IMG/VR virus record: IMGVR_UViG_3300037843_001625
Coordinates: 1-36,519 of that record
Reading direction: 5' to 3' (one strand)
Origin: a virus
Length of the DNA stretch: 36,519 nucleotides
Shown: positions 23,879 to 30,586 of the stretch, one piece after another
Numbering within the stretch: position 1 is the stretch's first letter
How the letters are laid out: every line of letters begins with the position of its first letter
Program-made: the position numbers and the translations under genes
Notes under the pieces: model-generated
Seen by the model: the letters and a program-made list of their open reading frames with translations, nothing else
Database searches by the model: none
Told to the model about the DNA's origin: nothing

Positions 23879-23955
23879 TGGTGCATGGGGTGGGATTTGA
23901 ACCCACGTCTTCCGCTTAGTAGGCGGGTGCTCAATCCGTACTAAGCTATCCATGC
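23879..23955 (-). tRNA. tRNA with Arg-like body and ACT anticodon
   Basis: The minus strand folds as a tRNA: acceptor GCATGG with CCATGC, D-arm, anticodon loop CTACTAA, T-arm GTGGG-TTCAAAT-CCCAC, discriminator A and encoded CCA (23879-23881). The body resembles archaeal tRNA-Arg (TCT), with C35, U36 and A20, but the first anticodon base is A instead of T. Anticodon ACT would pair with the serine codon AGU. The variable loop is only 4-5 bases, so it is not a normal tRNA-Ser. Weak pairs at 7-66 and 27-43 and a U at 21 suggest divergence. It lies 12 bp after the 608-residue gene, in the viral region. Confidence 0.75.
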
Positions 23956-23966
23956 CCAGATTTTAT

Positions 23967-25793
23967 TTAGAAAATTTGTTGTTGTTCCAGCAACTCCATC
24001 GTCAAATTGTTTACGCCGGTGTCAATATCCTTAGACCATTGTTGATCTTTTTCAACTAACGCTGCAATAGCATTGTTGTAAATTGCCAAGCCATCGTTCT
24101 GCGTTAGTACCGAATAGAGAAGGGAATCTATCAATATTTTATTCAAACCAATAGTGTCTTTATTTAGGCTAAGCTTGGTGTATTCTTTGTTTATCGTTAC
24201 GAAAGGTTGGAGCAGATTGCTTGTAACAATTATCTTTCTGGCAATTGCCTTATCATAATCTTTCTCCAAGCTCTCAAAGTCAACGGTTCCGTGGCGAACC
24301 AAGTCATTGAAGACTGTATAAACTGCTTGCCTTTCCTCATCCTTTACGAAGAGCTCTTTCATAAGGTGCAAAAGATACGGTTTGATATTTCTAAAAACTG
24401 CGTTCGCTTTCTTGCGATCCAGCGACGTCTGCTCTAATACAGGCACATGAATAAACGAAAAGAGCCTCGTGTTTTCTTTAGCAACTGAATGGCTGCTCGT
24501 TGCTTGCACAAGGTTGCTGGGGATAAGTAGTGAAACCATGTTCCAAACATCTTCAACCTTCATTTTGTGCTTTGAATGCATGTTGATGTCATTGCAGAGT
24601 TCCCAAGTCGTTATAGCAGGTTTCTGATTTATTGCCATCAAAATATTTGCTATCGCGGTGTCTTGGTGGTCCATTATCGTGTCAAAACGTTTTTGAAGTT
24701 CAGGAATACTGTTTACCCGCCGGTAGACTGCAGTGGGGATTAATCTCCCCTTGTAAGACTGAAGTATATTTGCATCATCTCGTAGAATCCTTATACCTTC
24801 GACTACAGTTTCCTTAAATGCGCTAGTAGTCATTCCGTCCCTGATTGTGTTTAACCAAGGTAACTTTAGCGATGAGTTTGATGGATTTAACAAATCCTCT
24901 TCGGTTGGAAACTCGAATGATTCCCTATAAAGTACGAGTGCGCTTTTGGGTGCGACTGGAATTGTATTAATAAACGTGAAATTTGTTTTGTCAGCAAGTA
25001 ATCTTAGAGCATCTACTGGAGAAGGTGCTAGACTAACTACGGAACTACCATTGAATTGAACCAATCCCAAATAAGCTGCCTCCTGCCAATAACGTGAATG
25101 AGACCTCGAAGCGACTGTTCCCATCCAACTCCACGAGCCAGCCAAAATATCGTCGAGTTCTTCAAGCCTTGCGGTTCCTCTTATGGCTGCTGGGATGGCG
25201 ATTGAGGCTAGCCGCCCGTTTCTTATCTCTAAATTCAAATGCGCTCTCGACAATTCTTTATATTTATTATTATCTTGTAAGTGCATAAGGCTTAATTGAC
25301 TGTCAAGGTCAGAATACATCGCTATGCTTGTTAGTACCGGTTCAGTCGGGTTGTCGACCACCAATTTTTTGAATGCTTTTGCAAACGAAACCGTTTTGTT
25401 AGGTGTTTTGTTAAAAAAAAGATCAATCTGATATCCGGGGGGTGTTTTTGGTTCAGGATCAAAATACCTTTTCAAACCCTCAAATATGGTTTGCACTGTG
25501 TCGTTTCCATAGCTTGCTTGTACTCTTTGCATGTATTGATTTGCATGTGCTTCTCCTGAGTATGTGAGTGCAATTATATCTGAGAAGTCCAAGTTTCTGG
25601 TAAATTCTTTCTCTGTTTGGATCAGCCCTATTTTCTTCAAAGCGCCAAGATGATCAGCCAAAGTCGCGAATGATACGCCCATATCAGTTATCAAGTCTGA
25701 GACCTTAATTATTCCAAAGATATTTTTTCGGTAAGCGATACAGGTTAATGCTTGTGCTTGTCTGAGAGTTAAACCGTCTTTTCGATTTACCAT
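23967..25793 (-). CDS. Large winged-helix protein of unknown function
   Basis: This 608-residue protein has an N-terminal winged helix (about 5-75): 'LRQAQALTCIAYRKN', 'VSFATLADHLGALKKIGLI', 'FSDIIALTYSGEAHANQ'. The rest has no recognisable domain but is well-formed protein, with motifs such as 'SIAIPAAIRGTARLEEL', 'WQEAAYLGLV' and 'TTWELCNDIN' (a possible second winged helix). No ATPase motif was found. It is preceded by two 17-bp direct repeats overlapping its likely promoter, which suggests it regulates its own transcription. It may be the master regulator of the provirus; that is inference. Confidence 0.65.
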   Translation of the reverse strand: MVNRKDGLTLRQAQALTCIAYRKNIFGIIKVSDLITDMGVSFATLADHLGALKKIGLIQTEKEFTRNLDFSDIIALTYSGEAHANQYMQRVQASYGNDTVQTIFEGLKRYFDPEPKTPPGYQIDLFFNKTPNKTVSFAKAFKKLVVDNPTEPVLTSIAMYSDLDSQLSLMHLQDNNKYKELSRAHLNLEIRNGRLASIAIPAAIRGTARLEELDDILAGSWSWMGTVASRSHSRYWQEAAYLGLVQFNGSSVVSLAPSPVDALRLLADKTNFTFINTIPVAPKSALVLYRESFEFPTEEDLLNPSNSSLKLPWLNTIRDGMTTSAFKETVVEGIRILRDDANILQSYKGRLIPTAVYRRVNSIPELQKRFDTIMDHQDTAIANILMAINQKPAITTWELCNDINMHSKHKMKVEDVWNMVSLLIPSNLVQATSSHSVAKENTRLFSFIHVPVLEQTSLDRKKANAVFRNIKPYLLHLMKELFVKDEERQAVYTVFNDLVRHGTVDFESLEKDYDKAIARKIIVTSNLLQPFVTINKEYTKLSLNKDTIGLNKILIDSLLYSVLTQNDGLAIYNNAIAALVEKDQQWSKDIDTGVNNLTMELLEQQQIF

Positions 25794-25802
25794 TTTTTAA
25801 CC

Positions 25803-25841
25803 ACCGGATTGTATATGTCTCCACACCGGAACATATATGTC
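25803..25841 (-). promoter_or_regulatory. Two direct-repeat operators at the promoter of the large winged-helix gene
   Basis: ACCGGATTGTATATGTC (25803-25819) and ACCGGAACATATATGTC (25825-25841) differ only in three central bases. They are exactly 22 bp apart, two helical turns. They sit 10-48 bases upstream of the ATG at 25793, and the AT-rich TATAT in each could be part of the TATA box. This geometry suggests cooperative binding of a repressor, probably the gene's own product. Confidence 0.6.
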
Positions 25842-25867
25842 CTAAAGTGGAATCCGAACCATATTAA

Positions 25868-26182
25868 TCAATCGGTATCTGATTTCACAATAAACGCTTC
25901 AGAAGTGTCCAACAATGGTTTAACCATAAAAAGCAAATCATCATATTTCTTAATGAAATTATGACCTGTGGGCGAAGTCTTGTAGAATGTAGGTTTACCG
26001 ATTTCCTGTTTAGTCAATAAACCAGCTGTAATTAAGCCATTAATTACTTTATAAAAAGGCAAACTACTGACGTTTGCTTTGCGTGCGATATGTGAGATAA
26101 TTAAGGGCTTAGCACTGCAGCAGTCAAGAATATCATAAATTATCCGAAGTTTATGGCGATTGCGAATTCTGCCCTTTGACAT
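25868..26182 (-). CDS. Small winged-helix protein (HTH_45 type)
   Basis: This 104-residue protein matches the archaeal winged-helix family, with 'IIYDILDCCSAKPLIISHIARKANVSSLPFYKVINGLITAGLL' as helices 1-3 and wing 'FYKTSPTGHNFIKKYDDL'. It sits at the end of the regulatory/modification block and just upstream of the operators of the 608-residue gene. It could be a repressor in the lysis-lysogeny-like decision. Confidence 0.75.
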   Translation of the reverse strand: MSKGRIRNRHKLRIIYDILDCCSAKPLIISHIARKANVSSLPFYKVINGLITAGLLTKQEIGKPTFYKTSPTGHNFIKKYDDLLFMVKPLLDTSEAFIVKSDTD

Positions 26183-26183
26183 C

Positions 26184-26624
26184 TTATGACCCGCTCGTTT
26201 TATGCTTCTGAATGTACTGCAAGGACACGCTGAGGCGCCGCTTAGAATTGGAACTTCTAATTTCTCGGTTTATTCTGCTGTCATTTCTGCCGGCAGAGCC
26301 GTGGCCAACTCTTTTAACACGCCAATGATCAAAGTTACCGCGGACCAGCTGAGGATTACTTGTTACGAGATAGAAAGGAATCTCAGGCAGCTGTGAAGTA
26401 TAGAGCTCAGCAACAAAATTCAAAAGCCGTTTCCCAACTCCGATGCCCTGGTAATCAGGTAAAACAACTAATCGACTAACCCTGAAATACCGTGTTAGCA
26501 TATGCACGTGTGCTACAGCGATGAATCCAACGGGTTTCTCTCCAAGCATCGCAACATATGAGCGGACTCCTGCGCCAAGACATTCGGTATTCAAATAATG
26601 ATGCTCCCGAAAGACTTGCCACAT
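26184..26624 (-). CDS. GNAT acetyltransferase, C-terminal half of an ABC-GNAT protein
   Basis: The GNAT acetyl-CoA-binding motif A is clear: 'SRLVVLPDYQGIGVGKRLLN' (about 49-68). An N-terminal 'WQVFREHHYLN' precedes it, and a Lys/Arg/Ser-rich tail follows. Fused ABC-ATPase/acetyltransferase proteins of COG2401 have this same order (ABC first, GNAT second). The frame is open and protein-like upstream of the ATG at 26624 (KIELTVHKCNLSM). That upstream stretch, in the same frame, reaches back to the A9 tract, so the ATG is probably not the real start and the domain is made by -1 frameshift from the ABC gene. Confidence 0.8.
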   Translation of the reverse strand: MWQVFREHHYLNTECLGAGVRSYVAMLGEKPVGFIAVAHVHMLTRYFRVSRLVVLPDYQGIGVGKRLLNFVAELYTSQLPEIPFYLVTSNPQLVRGNFDHWRVKRVGHGSAGRNDSRINREIRSSNSKRRLSVSLQYIQKHKTSGS

Positions 26625-27292
26625 GGATAAATTGCACTTATGAACCGTGAGCTCAATTTTTGGGTGACTTCGTTTTTTTTTACAAACACACCGGTATCCA
26701 TATTATAGGTCCAATCTGGTTCTAACCAATCAACTACGTCAAAATGGCAAGTTACTGCAATAAACTGGCGTCCAACATGACGCCGAACATTTCGGGATAT
26801 GGCATAGGCTGAAATTTTTGCGACTTCTCGATCGACAACAGAGGTAAATTCATCAAAAATAACTACTTTTTCGGGCAGACATAGCGCCCTGGCAATGTCA
26901 ACTCGCATCTTTTGCCCAGTGCTAAGGCAACTATAACTTTTTAGCCATGCAGGAGGTTCTGCAAAACCACTACTACACAATGCCTCGCCAACTTCCTTCA
27001 CACTAAGATCCGCTGGAAAATCATCCGGAAAATCAGGCGCAGAATACTTAAAATCAACATAAACAGCTTTGCCCTTGAAATATTCCGTTTCAGGAATCTG
27101 CTTGGCTACACTGGATTTTCCGCTGCCGCTTTTACCCACAATGACGCCAACCTGCCACCAATTACCTTCAATCGGCAAAGAACACTTGATGCGCTTCTCT
27201 AACTTTACGTCCTTCAAATCGTAAGTGCCGATTATGCTTTGTGCACGGAAACTATTTGGTGCATGCCATCTAAGCGTTAAATCAAAATCCAA
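26591..27292 (-). CDS. ABC-type ATPase, N-terminal half of an ABC-GNAT protein
   Basis: This 233-residue ATP-binding protein has Walker A GKSGSGKS (53-60), the ABC signature LSTGQ (123-127), Walker B VVIFDE (143-148) and an H-loop near H183. It has no transmembrane segments. In frame, its last 29 residues (after the A9 run at 26673-26681) look non-native. Read in the -1 frame from that run, the protein continues directly into the GNAT domain, giving about 369 residues in total, the typical size of COG2401 proteins. It is flanked upstream by a ParB-like gene, a context also seen for related genes. Confidence 0.85.
   Translation of the reverse strand: MDFDLTLRWHAPNSFRAQSIIGTYDLKDVKLEKRIKCSLPIEGNWWQVGVIVGKSGSGKSSVAKQIPETEYFKGKAVYVDFKYSAPDFPDDFPADLSVKEVGEALCSSGFAEPPAWLKSYSCLSTGQKMRVDIARALCLPEKVVIFDEFTSVVDREVAKISAYAISRNVRRHVGRQFIAVTCHFDVVDWLEPDWTYNMDTGVFVKKNEVTQKLSSRFISAIYPCGKSFGSIII
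26673..26682 (-). promoter_or_regulatory. A9 slippery run joining the ABC and GNAT frames
   Basis: In the ABC frame the codons read GTA AAA AAA AAC, giving the canonical -1 heptamer A AAA AAA (from 26681). A -1 shift leads straight into the GNAT frame. A9 could equally cause transcriptional slippage, or be a sequencing error. Confidence 0.6.
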
Positions 27293-27331
27293 CTTAGCAA
27301 CTCCTCACGGGTTTTTGCGTGTGATGCTCAA

Positions 27332-27895
27332 TTACAGGTTTAGAATTCGTACCTTCAACCCCATAGCAGTAAATCGATCGAATTTTTCTTTCTGGTCAGC
27401 CTCATCCTTGCACTCAATAATGAGCTCGTAACTTTCAGGAACCATATTGCTGCCTTGCCGCTCATCAATCTCCAGAGGTAACTTCTCGCCAACTGCCTCA
27501 AGCAACACAACGAGACATTTTTTCTCACCAGCATCGATAAGTCGCTTCCACTCTTCCTGATCTAGAATCTTATTATGTTTGCCTCGGAGCTTGTTGTATC
27601 GTTGTCGCCCAATTCTTCTCTGCGCATCCGTCATAGTTAACCGAAGAACAGGAACAAAAAATTCATTATGCGCTACGCAAACACTTGCTCGCTGCTCGCC
27701 ATCACAAAAAACCCCCGCCTTATCCGTTATTATGGGGTCAGTCCAACCGAACTCTTCTAGACTGCGCCAAAGCTCAGATTTCATTTTATCAGTCATCTTA
27801 TTCGGGTTCTGTCCATCCGACTTTAAAAGTCGAACATCTTCTAAAAGAGGCAAAAACGCCTCAGGTACCCTCAAACTTATCTTTTTTTCACTCAT
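27332..27895 (-). CDS. ParB-like N-terminal domain (ParB/Srx) protein
   Basis: The 187-residue protein has the ParB-like fold signature: 'IRVPEAFLPLLEDVR'-type opening and 'FGWTDPIITDKAGVFCDGEQRASVCVAHN' with the conserved 'dGeqR...A' motif (about residues 60-80). An alpha/beta C-terminus follows (LIIECKDEADQKEKFDRF and 'VRIL'). ParB-like proteins of this group are ATP/CTP-binding or nuclease-like and often accompany DNA-modification or partition genes. ATG at 27895 is chosen because GGTGA (a perfect archaeal ribosome binding site) lies 5-6 bases upstream. The alternative GTG at 27907 is part of that binding site. It is likely co-transcribed with the ABC-GNAT protein. Confidence 0.75.
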   Translation of the reverse strand: MSEKKISLRVPEAFLPLLEDVRLLKSDGQNPNKMTDKMKSELWRSLEEFGWTDPIITDKAGVFCDGEQRASVCVAHNEFFVPVLRLTMTDAQRRIGRQRYNKLRGKHNKILDQEEWKRLIDAGEKKCLVVLLEAVGEKLPLEIDERQGSNMVPESYELIIECKDEADQKEKFDRFTAMGLKVRILNL

Positions 27896-28013
27896 TTTTT
27901 TCACCAAATAACCCTAAATCATTCAAGAATTCACGCTGCTTTTTCTGCCGCTTCTCAGCTCTTTTTTTCTCATAACTTCCCAAACAATCAACTCCATAAC
28001 TGTCAACGAACAT
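27888..28013 (-). CDS. Small Lys/Arg-rich protein (41 residues)
   Basis: ATG at 28013 overlaps the end of the upstream gene. The frame gives a Lys/Arg/Glu-rich helix (EKKRAEKRQKKQREFL) and ends 8 bases past the ParB-like start. A longer frame from 28106 exists, but its first 31 codons lie inside the upstream gene. Function unknown; a nucleic-acid-binding helper is conceivable. Confidence 0.35.
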   Translation of the reverse strand: MFVDSYGVDCLGSYEKKRAEKRQKKQREFLNDLGLFGEKNE

Positions 28014-28953
28014 ACTCCTCAGAATCCTGCCCTTTCCCAAGAGGCACAGGGCTACCCAAATCCCCAAGCTTACCCAAAACATCGTTGAGCTTGGTGAGAG
28101 CTCCAAACATTGCCTCGTTTAGACGTTCAAGCTGCAAAAGCCTACTGTTAGCGTACTTTAGTGCTTCAGTATTGCGTTTGACTTCTTCTCTAAGCTCAAA
28201 TGCATGCTGAGATCTTTCGGTGTCAGCAAAGCCCTTGGATATGGCTTGTTCAAACCGGTTTACGCTCATGGGCTTAGTGATCTTGCGTTCCTTGCGCACA
28301 AGGGCTTCCTCTTTTTGATACACCCGCTCAACCATACCATAGAGGTCAATTTTGGTGATGCATTGAACACCATCCAATCTGATACCATGATAGTCTTTGT
28401 TGCACTCAAAAGTTAAGATCTCCAAATCATTAAGTTGGAAGCCTAAATGGTCGTTGACTAGATCAAACCAACGGTTAAGTGCCAAAAGACATGCGTCATG
28501 GCTCATGCCTCCGACGTCACAGGCGAGGTATCCGCTGATTTTGCGGCGCTCCGAACCAAAACAAACATGAATCTTTACTCCCCCGACAAACTCATCTTTC
28601 TCCCAATGCTTTACATCTTGGCAGACAAAACTGCGCAAGCTAATATTATGCACTGAGAGCGGCACGAACCGCACCCCGTAGGTGATTTTGTTGCAGTATG
28701 CTCCAGGATAAGGTTGCAGAACTAAGCCTTTCTGCAGTAACTTTGAGCAGACACCCCTCACAGTCGTATACTGGCCATGGGTTGGCTTCCTTGGAGAATG
28801 AATTATTCGGGCAATTTCGCAGGGTTTAAGCTCAACTTCTGAAGCATCGATAATGTGATAAGCACGCGCCTCAATGCCCCGGCATCTATCCGCTAAACTG
28901 TTTAAACAGGTGTTGCTAGAGGTGTTGCTGGTGTTATCGGATGCTTCAAGCAA
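28003..28953 (-). CDS. Unrecognised protein with winged-helix-like N-terminus and coiled-coil C-terminus
   Basis: This 316-residue protein starts at TTG. Residues about 40-85 look like a winged helix (KPCEIARIIHSPRKPTHGQY, TTVRGVCSKLLQKGLVLQ). The middle (about 120-225) is alpha/beta, with 'FVGGVKIHVCFGSERRKISGYLACDVGG' and 'LNDLEILTFECNKDYHGIRLDG'. The last 90 residues are Glu/Arg/Leu-rich coiled coil (ELREEVKRNTEALKYANSRL). It looks like a DNA-binding initiator or segregation-type protein; no catalytic motif is visible. It is the largest unknown in the leftward early operon. Confidence 0.6.
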   Translation of the reverse strand: MLEASDNTSNTSSNTCLNSLADRCRGIEARAYHIIDASEVELKPCEIARIIHSPRKPTHGQYTTVRGVCSKLLQKGLVLQPYPGAYCNKITYGVRFVPLSVHNISLRSFVCQDVKHWEKDEFVGGVKIHVCFGSERRKISGYLACDVGGMSHDACLLALNRWFDLVNDHLGFQLNDLEILTFECNKDYHGIRLDGVQCITKIDLYGMVERVYQKEEALVRKERKITKPMSVNRFEQAISKGFADTERSQHAFELREEVKRNTEALKYANSRLLQLERLNEAMFGALTKLNDVLGKLGDLGSPVPLGKGQDSEEYVR

Positions 28954-28965
28954 AAAATGTAGCTC

Positions 28966-29274
28966 CTATTGTTGCTCCGTTTGAGCTTGTAGCTTCTCTA
29001 TCAGCTCTAAGGTGGCTTTTTTGTATCGGGGACTCAAATTTGCAAGCTTTTCCAAACCATACTTTTTCAGCAACGCTTTAGCAGCAGTCTTCTCCTCGTC
29101 AGAATAGCTTGGGTTACTGTAGCTGCTATACAAGTTTGGCGCCCACCGAACCAGCTTATCTGCAATCTCAAGCAATGTCTTTTCTGCAGGAGCATCCACC
29201 GACCGCTGTTCTAAAGCAGCCTGCTCAAGCAAAGGCTGAAGGATATTCCGAGGCCCCATACGAAAATAACCCAA
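28966..29274 (-). CDS. Small helical protein of unknown function
   Basis: This 102-residue protein (TTG 29274; ATG at 29259 alternative) is made almost entirely of predicted helices, 'ILQPLLEQAALEQRSVDAPAEK', 'LLEIADKLVRWAPNLY', 'YKKATLELIEKLQAQ'. Its stop and the next gene are close; it is between two unknown genes of the same operon. No family recognised. Confidence 0.5.
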   Translation of the reverse strand: MGYFRMGPRNILQPLLEQAALEQRSVDAPAEKTLLEIADKLVRWAPNLYSSYSNPSYSDEEKTAAKALLKKYGLEKLANLSPRYKKATLELIEKLQAQTEQQ

Positions 29275-29275
29275 A

Positions 29276-29830
29276 CTAGGAACCTCCCGAATTATCTTCA
29301 GAAGGCAAAATTACTTCGGTGTCAATTACTCGGCGAGGAACTCCGCTCTGTCGGGAACCGTAGAAAGGCAAGCTCTGCAGCGTATCTTTACTCATCAAAT
29401 TTACAACCACGTCGCCAACTGTTGACTGCTGGCCATTGGGCAGTTTCATTAAGACCTCGCTGAGAAATTCCTTCTCAATTGTGCTAAGACCCCAAACGAC
29501 CGCCTCAATCTTGCTTTTTATCCAATGAAACAGCAGCCGATACTCCTGGTTAATGTTCTCAGTATCGACGAGTTTTCCATGAAGCTTCTTTTTGATAACA
29601 ATATGAGGGGGCTTAACTGCGACGCCTAATTGCTTCTTAACACCCTGCATTTCAGCTTCAATGATGAACTCTAAAGTATCATCCTGATCTTCAAGAGTGG
29701 TCCAGCGAATGTTTTTTATCCCGTAGCTTTTTAGTAGAATCTCAATTTCGGCTTTAGTCCGCTCATAAGGAACCGTTGTATCCAAATAGGGCGGATTGCG
29801 ATTTAGAACAAAACTGACTTTATTGCTCAT
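29276..29830 (-). CDS. Unrecognised alpha/beta protein (possible replication-associated)
   Basis: This 184-residue protein has a beta-rich N-terminal half (KVSFVLNRNPPYLDTTV, TLEFIIEAEMQGVKKQLGVAVKPP, HIVIKKKLHGK), then a helical middle 'EYRLLFHWIKSKIEAVVWGL'. It ends with a disordered, Ser/Gly-rich tail. The ATG overlaps the methyltransferase stop region by 11 bases. No recognisable catalytic motif. Assignment as replication-associated rests only on operon position. Confidence 0.5.
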   Translation of the reverse strand: MSNKVSFVLNRNPPYLDTTVPYERTKAEIEILLKSYGIKNIRWTTLEDQDDTLEFIIEAEMQGVKKQLGVAVKPPHIVIKKKLHGKLVDTENINQEYRLLFHWIKSKIEAVVWGLSTIEKEFLSEVLMKLPNGQQSTVGDVVVNLMSKDTLQSLPFYGSRQSGVPRRVIDTEVILPSEDNSGGS

Positions 29831-30353
29831 CTTTGGTTTCTCCTTTCATTACTTGGATTCGTTCCTCAACCGTAGCGATCGTATCATGCTGAGCCCCACC
29901 ATGGCTGATCAAACAAATTTCATGGATTCTAAAGCCTCGGCTAGCACCCATCACGCGGCTATGATAGCCAAAAGTGATAACCCTGCCGAGAGGCATCAAA
30001 ATACCGGGGAGAACATCGAGGAGTTGCTTGAAACGGCTATTTTTGTGCCCATTGTAGAGCTCCATGCTTTTGCGGTAACCGTACGGCGGGTCAAGCAAAA
30101 TAACATCGAATATCTCGCCTCTTTCGATGAGATGTTTGGCGCAGGCCAGGGCATCCATCCTAAAAAGAGTACATGGCACGTTAGGGTCGATGTCGTTGGC
30201 TACTTCTATGCAGCCATTTAGCCGAGTAGGACCTGCAAAGAGGTTTAGCACATACTTGCCCTTGCAGTGCTCCTCAACCCACGCCCTAGTTTTTGGCGCC
30301 TTGAACGTATAGCGGTTAAGCGGCTGCCGAAGATAGGTGAAAGTGGTGCTCAA
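29820..30353 (-). CDS. DNA N6-adenine methyltransferase
   Basis: This 177-residue protein has SAM-binding motif I 'VLNLFAGPTRL' (35-45) and catalytic motif IV DPPY (88-91). The order fits small orphan methyltransferases of viruses. No restriction partner is adjacent. It is the first gene of the leftward early operon, with a TATA box 130 bp upstream. It could protect viral DNA from restriction, for example from the type I enzyme at the left end, or take part in a modification pathway with the ParB/ABC/GNAT genes. Confidence 0.85.
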   Translation of the reverse strand: MSTTFTYLRQPLNRYTFKAPKTRAWVEEHCKGKYVLNLFAGPTRLNGCIEVANDIDPNVPCTLFRMDALACAKHLIERGEIFDVILLDPPYGYRKSMELYNGHKNSRFKQLLDVLPGILMPLGRVITFGYHSRVMGASRGFRIHEICLISHGGAQHDTIATVEERIQVMKGETKDEQ

Positions 30354-30451
30354 GAAATAGCCCTCCCAAAGCTTAGGGCATCCGCTAACAATGAAATAAA
30401 ACTGAAAACTAAAGGAAAAAAAAGACTAGTACTTACTCCTATACAACTCTG

Positions 30452-30471
30452 CGAGTCCCGTCGGACCCGCC
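30452..30471 (+). other. tRNA 3'-end-like fragment, possible attachment site
   Basis: The plus strand reads CGAGTCCCGTCGGACCCGCC. Read as the end of a tRNA, it supplies part of the T-loop (CGAGT), the 3' T-stem (CCCGT), a 7-base acceptor strand (CGGACCC) and the discriminator followed by CC. Integrated archaeal viruses commonly leave such duplicate tRNA 3' ends. It sits exactly where the leftward viral operon ends and the defence island begins. It may equally be part of the methyltransferase leader. No second copy was found in the window. Confidence 0.3.
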
Positions 30472-30482
30472 CACTTACGTAC

Positions 30483-30491
30483 ACTTTTATA
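30483..30491 (-). promoter_or_regulatory. Candidate TATA box of the leftward early operon
   Basis: The minus strand reads GGTATAAAAGTG, a strong archaeal TATA-box match, about 130 bp upstream of the methyltransferase ATG. A start near 30460 would fall in the GC-rich segment with the tRNA-like fragment. Confidence 0.6.
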
Positions 30492-30543
30492 CCGAAGCTA
30501 TAACTGTCCGGCGCTAATGTCAGACAGAACATCTTAAAATCTA

Positions 30544-30555
30544 TTTAAATTATAA
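30544..30555 (+). promoter_or_regulatory. Candidate TATA box for the TIR-HEAT gene
   Basis: TTTAAATTATAAG lies 32-43 bp upstream of the ATG at 30587. It is divergent from the early-operon TATA, only about 60 bp away. Confidence 0.55.
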
Positions 30556-30586
30556 GTCCTTCAAAGTAAATGAAGGCTGGCTGAAG

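Noticed and set aside
23605-23934. A 109-codon minus-strand ORF covering the tRNA
   Set aside because: Its beginning is the translated tRNA (the familiar pattern STRLLSGRRGFKSHPM), so it is a shadow of the tRNA and promoter region.
26200-26400. Rightward ORF (26202-26396) antisense to the acetyltransferase
   Set aside because: Shadow of the GNAT gene; no coding signature of its own.
28014-28106. Longer version of the small Lys/Arg-rich ORF starting at 28106
   Set aside because: The first 31 codons lie inside the 316-residue gene and look hydrophobic by accident; ATG 28013 gives a minimal overlap.
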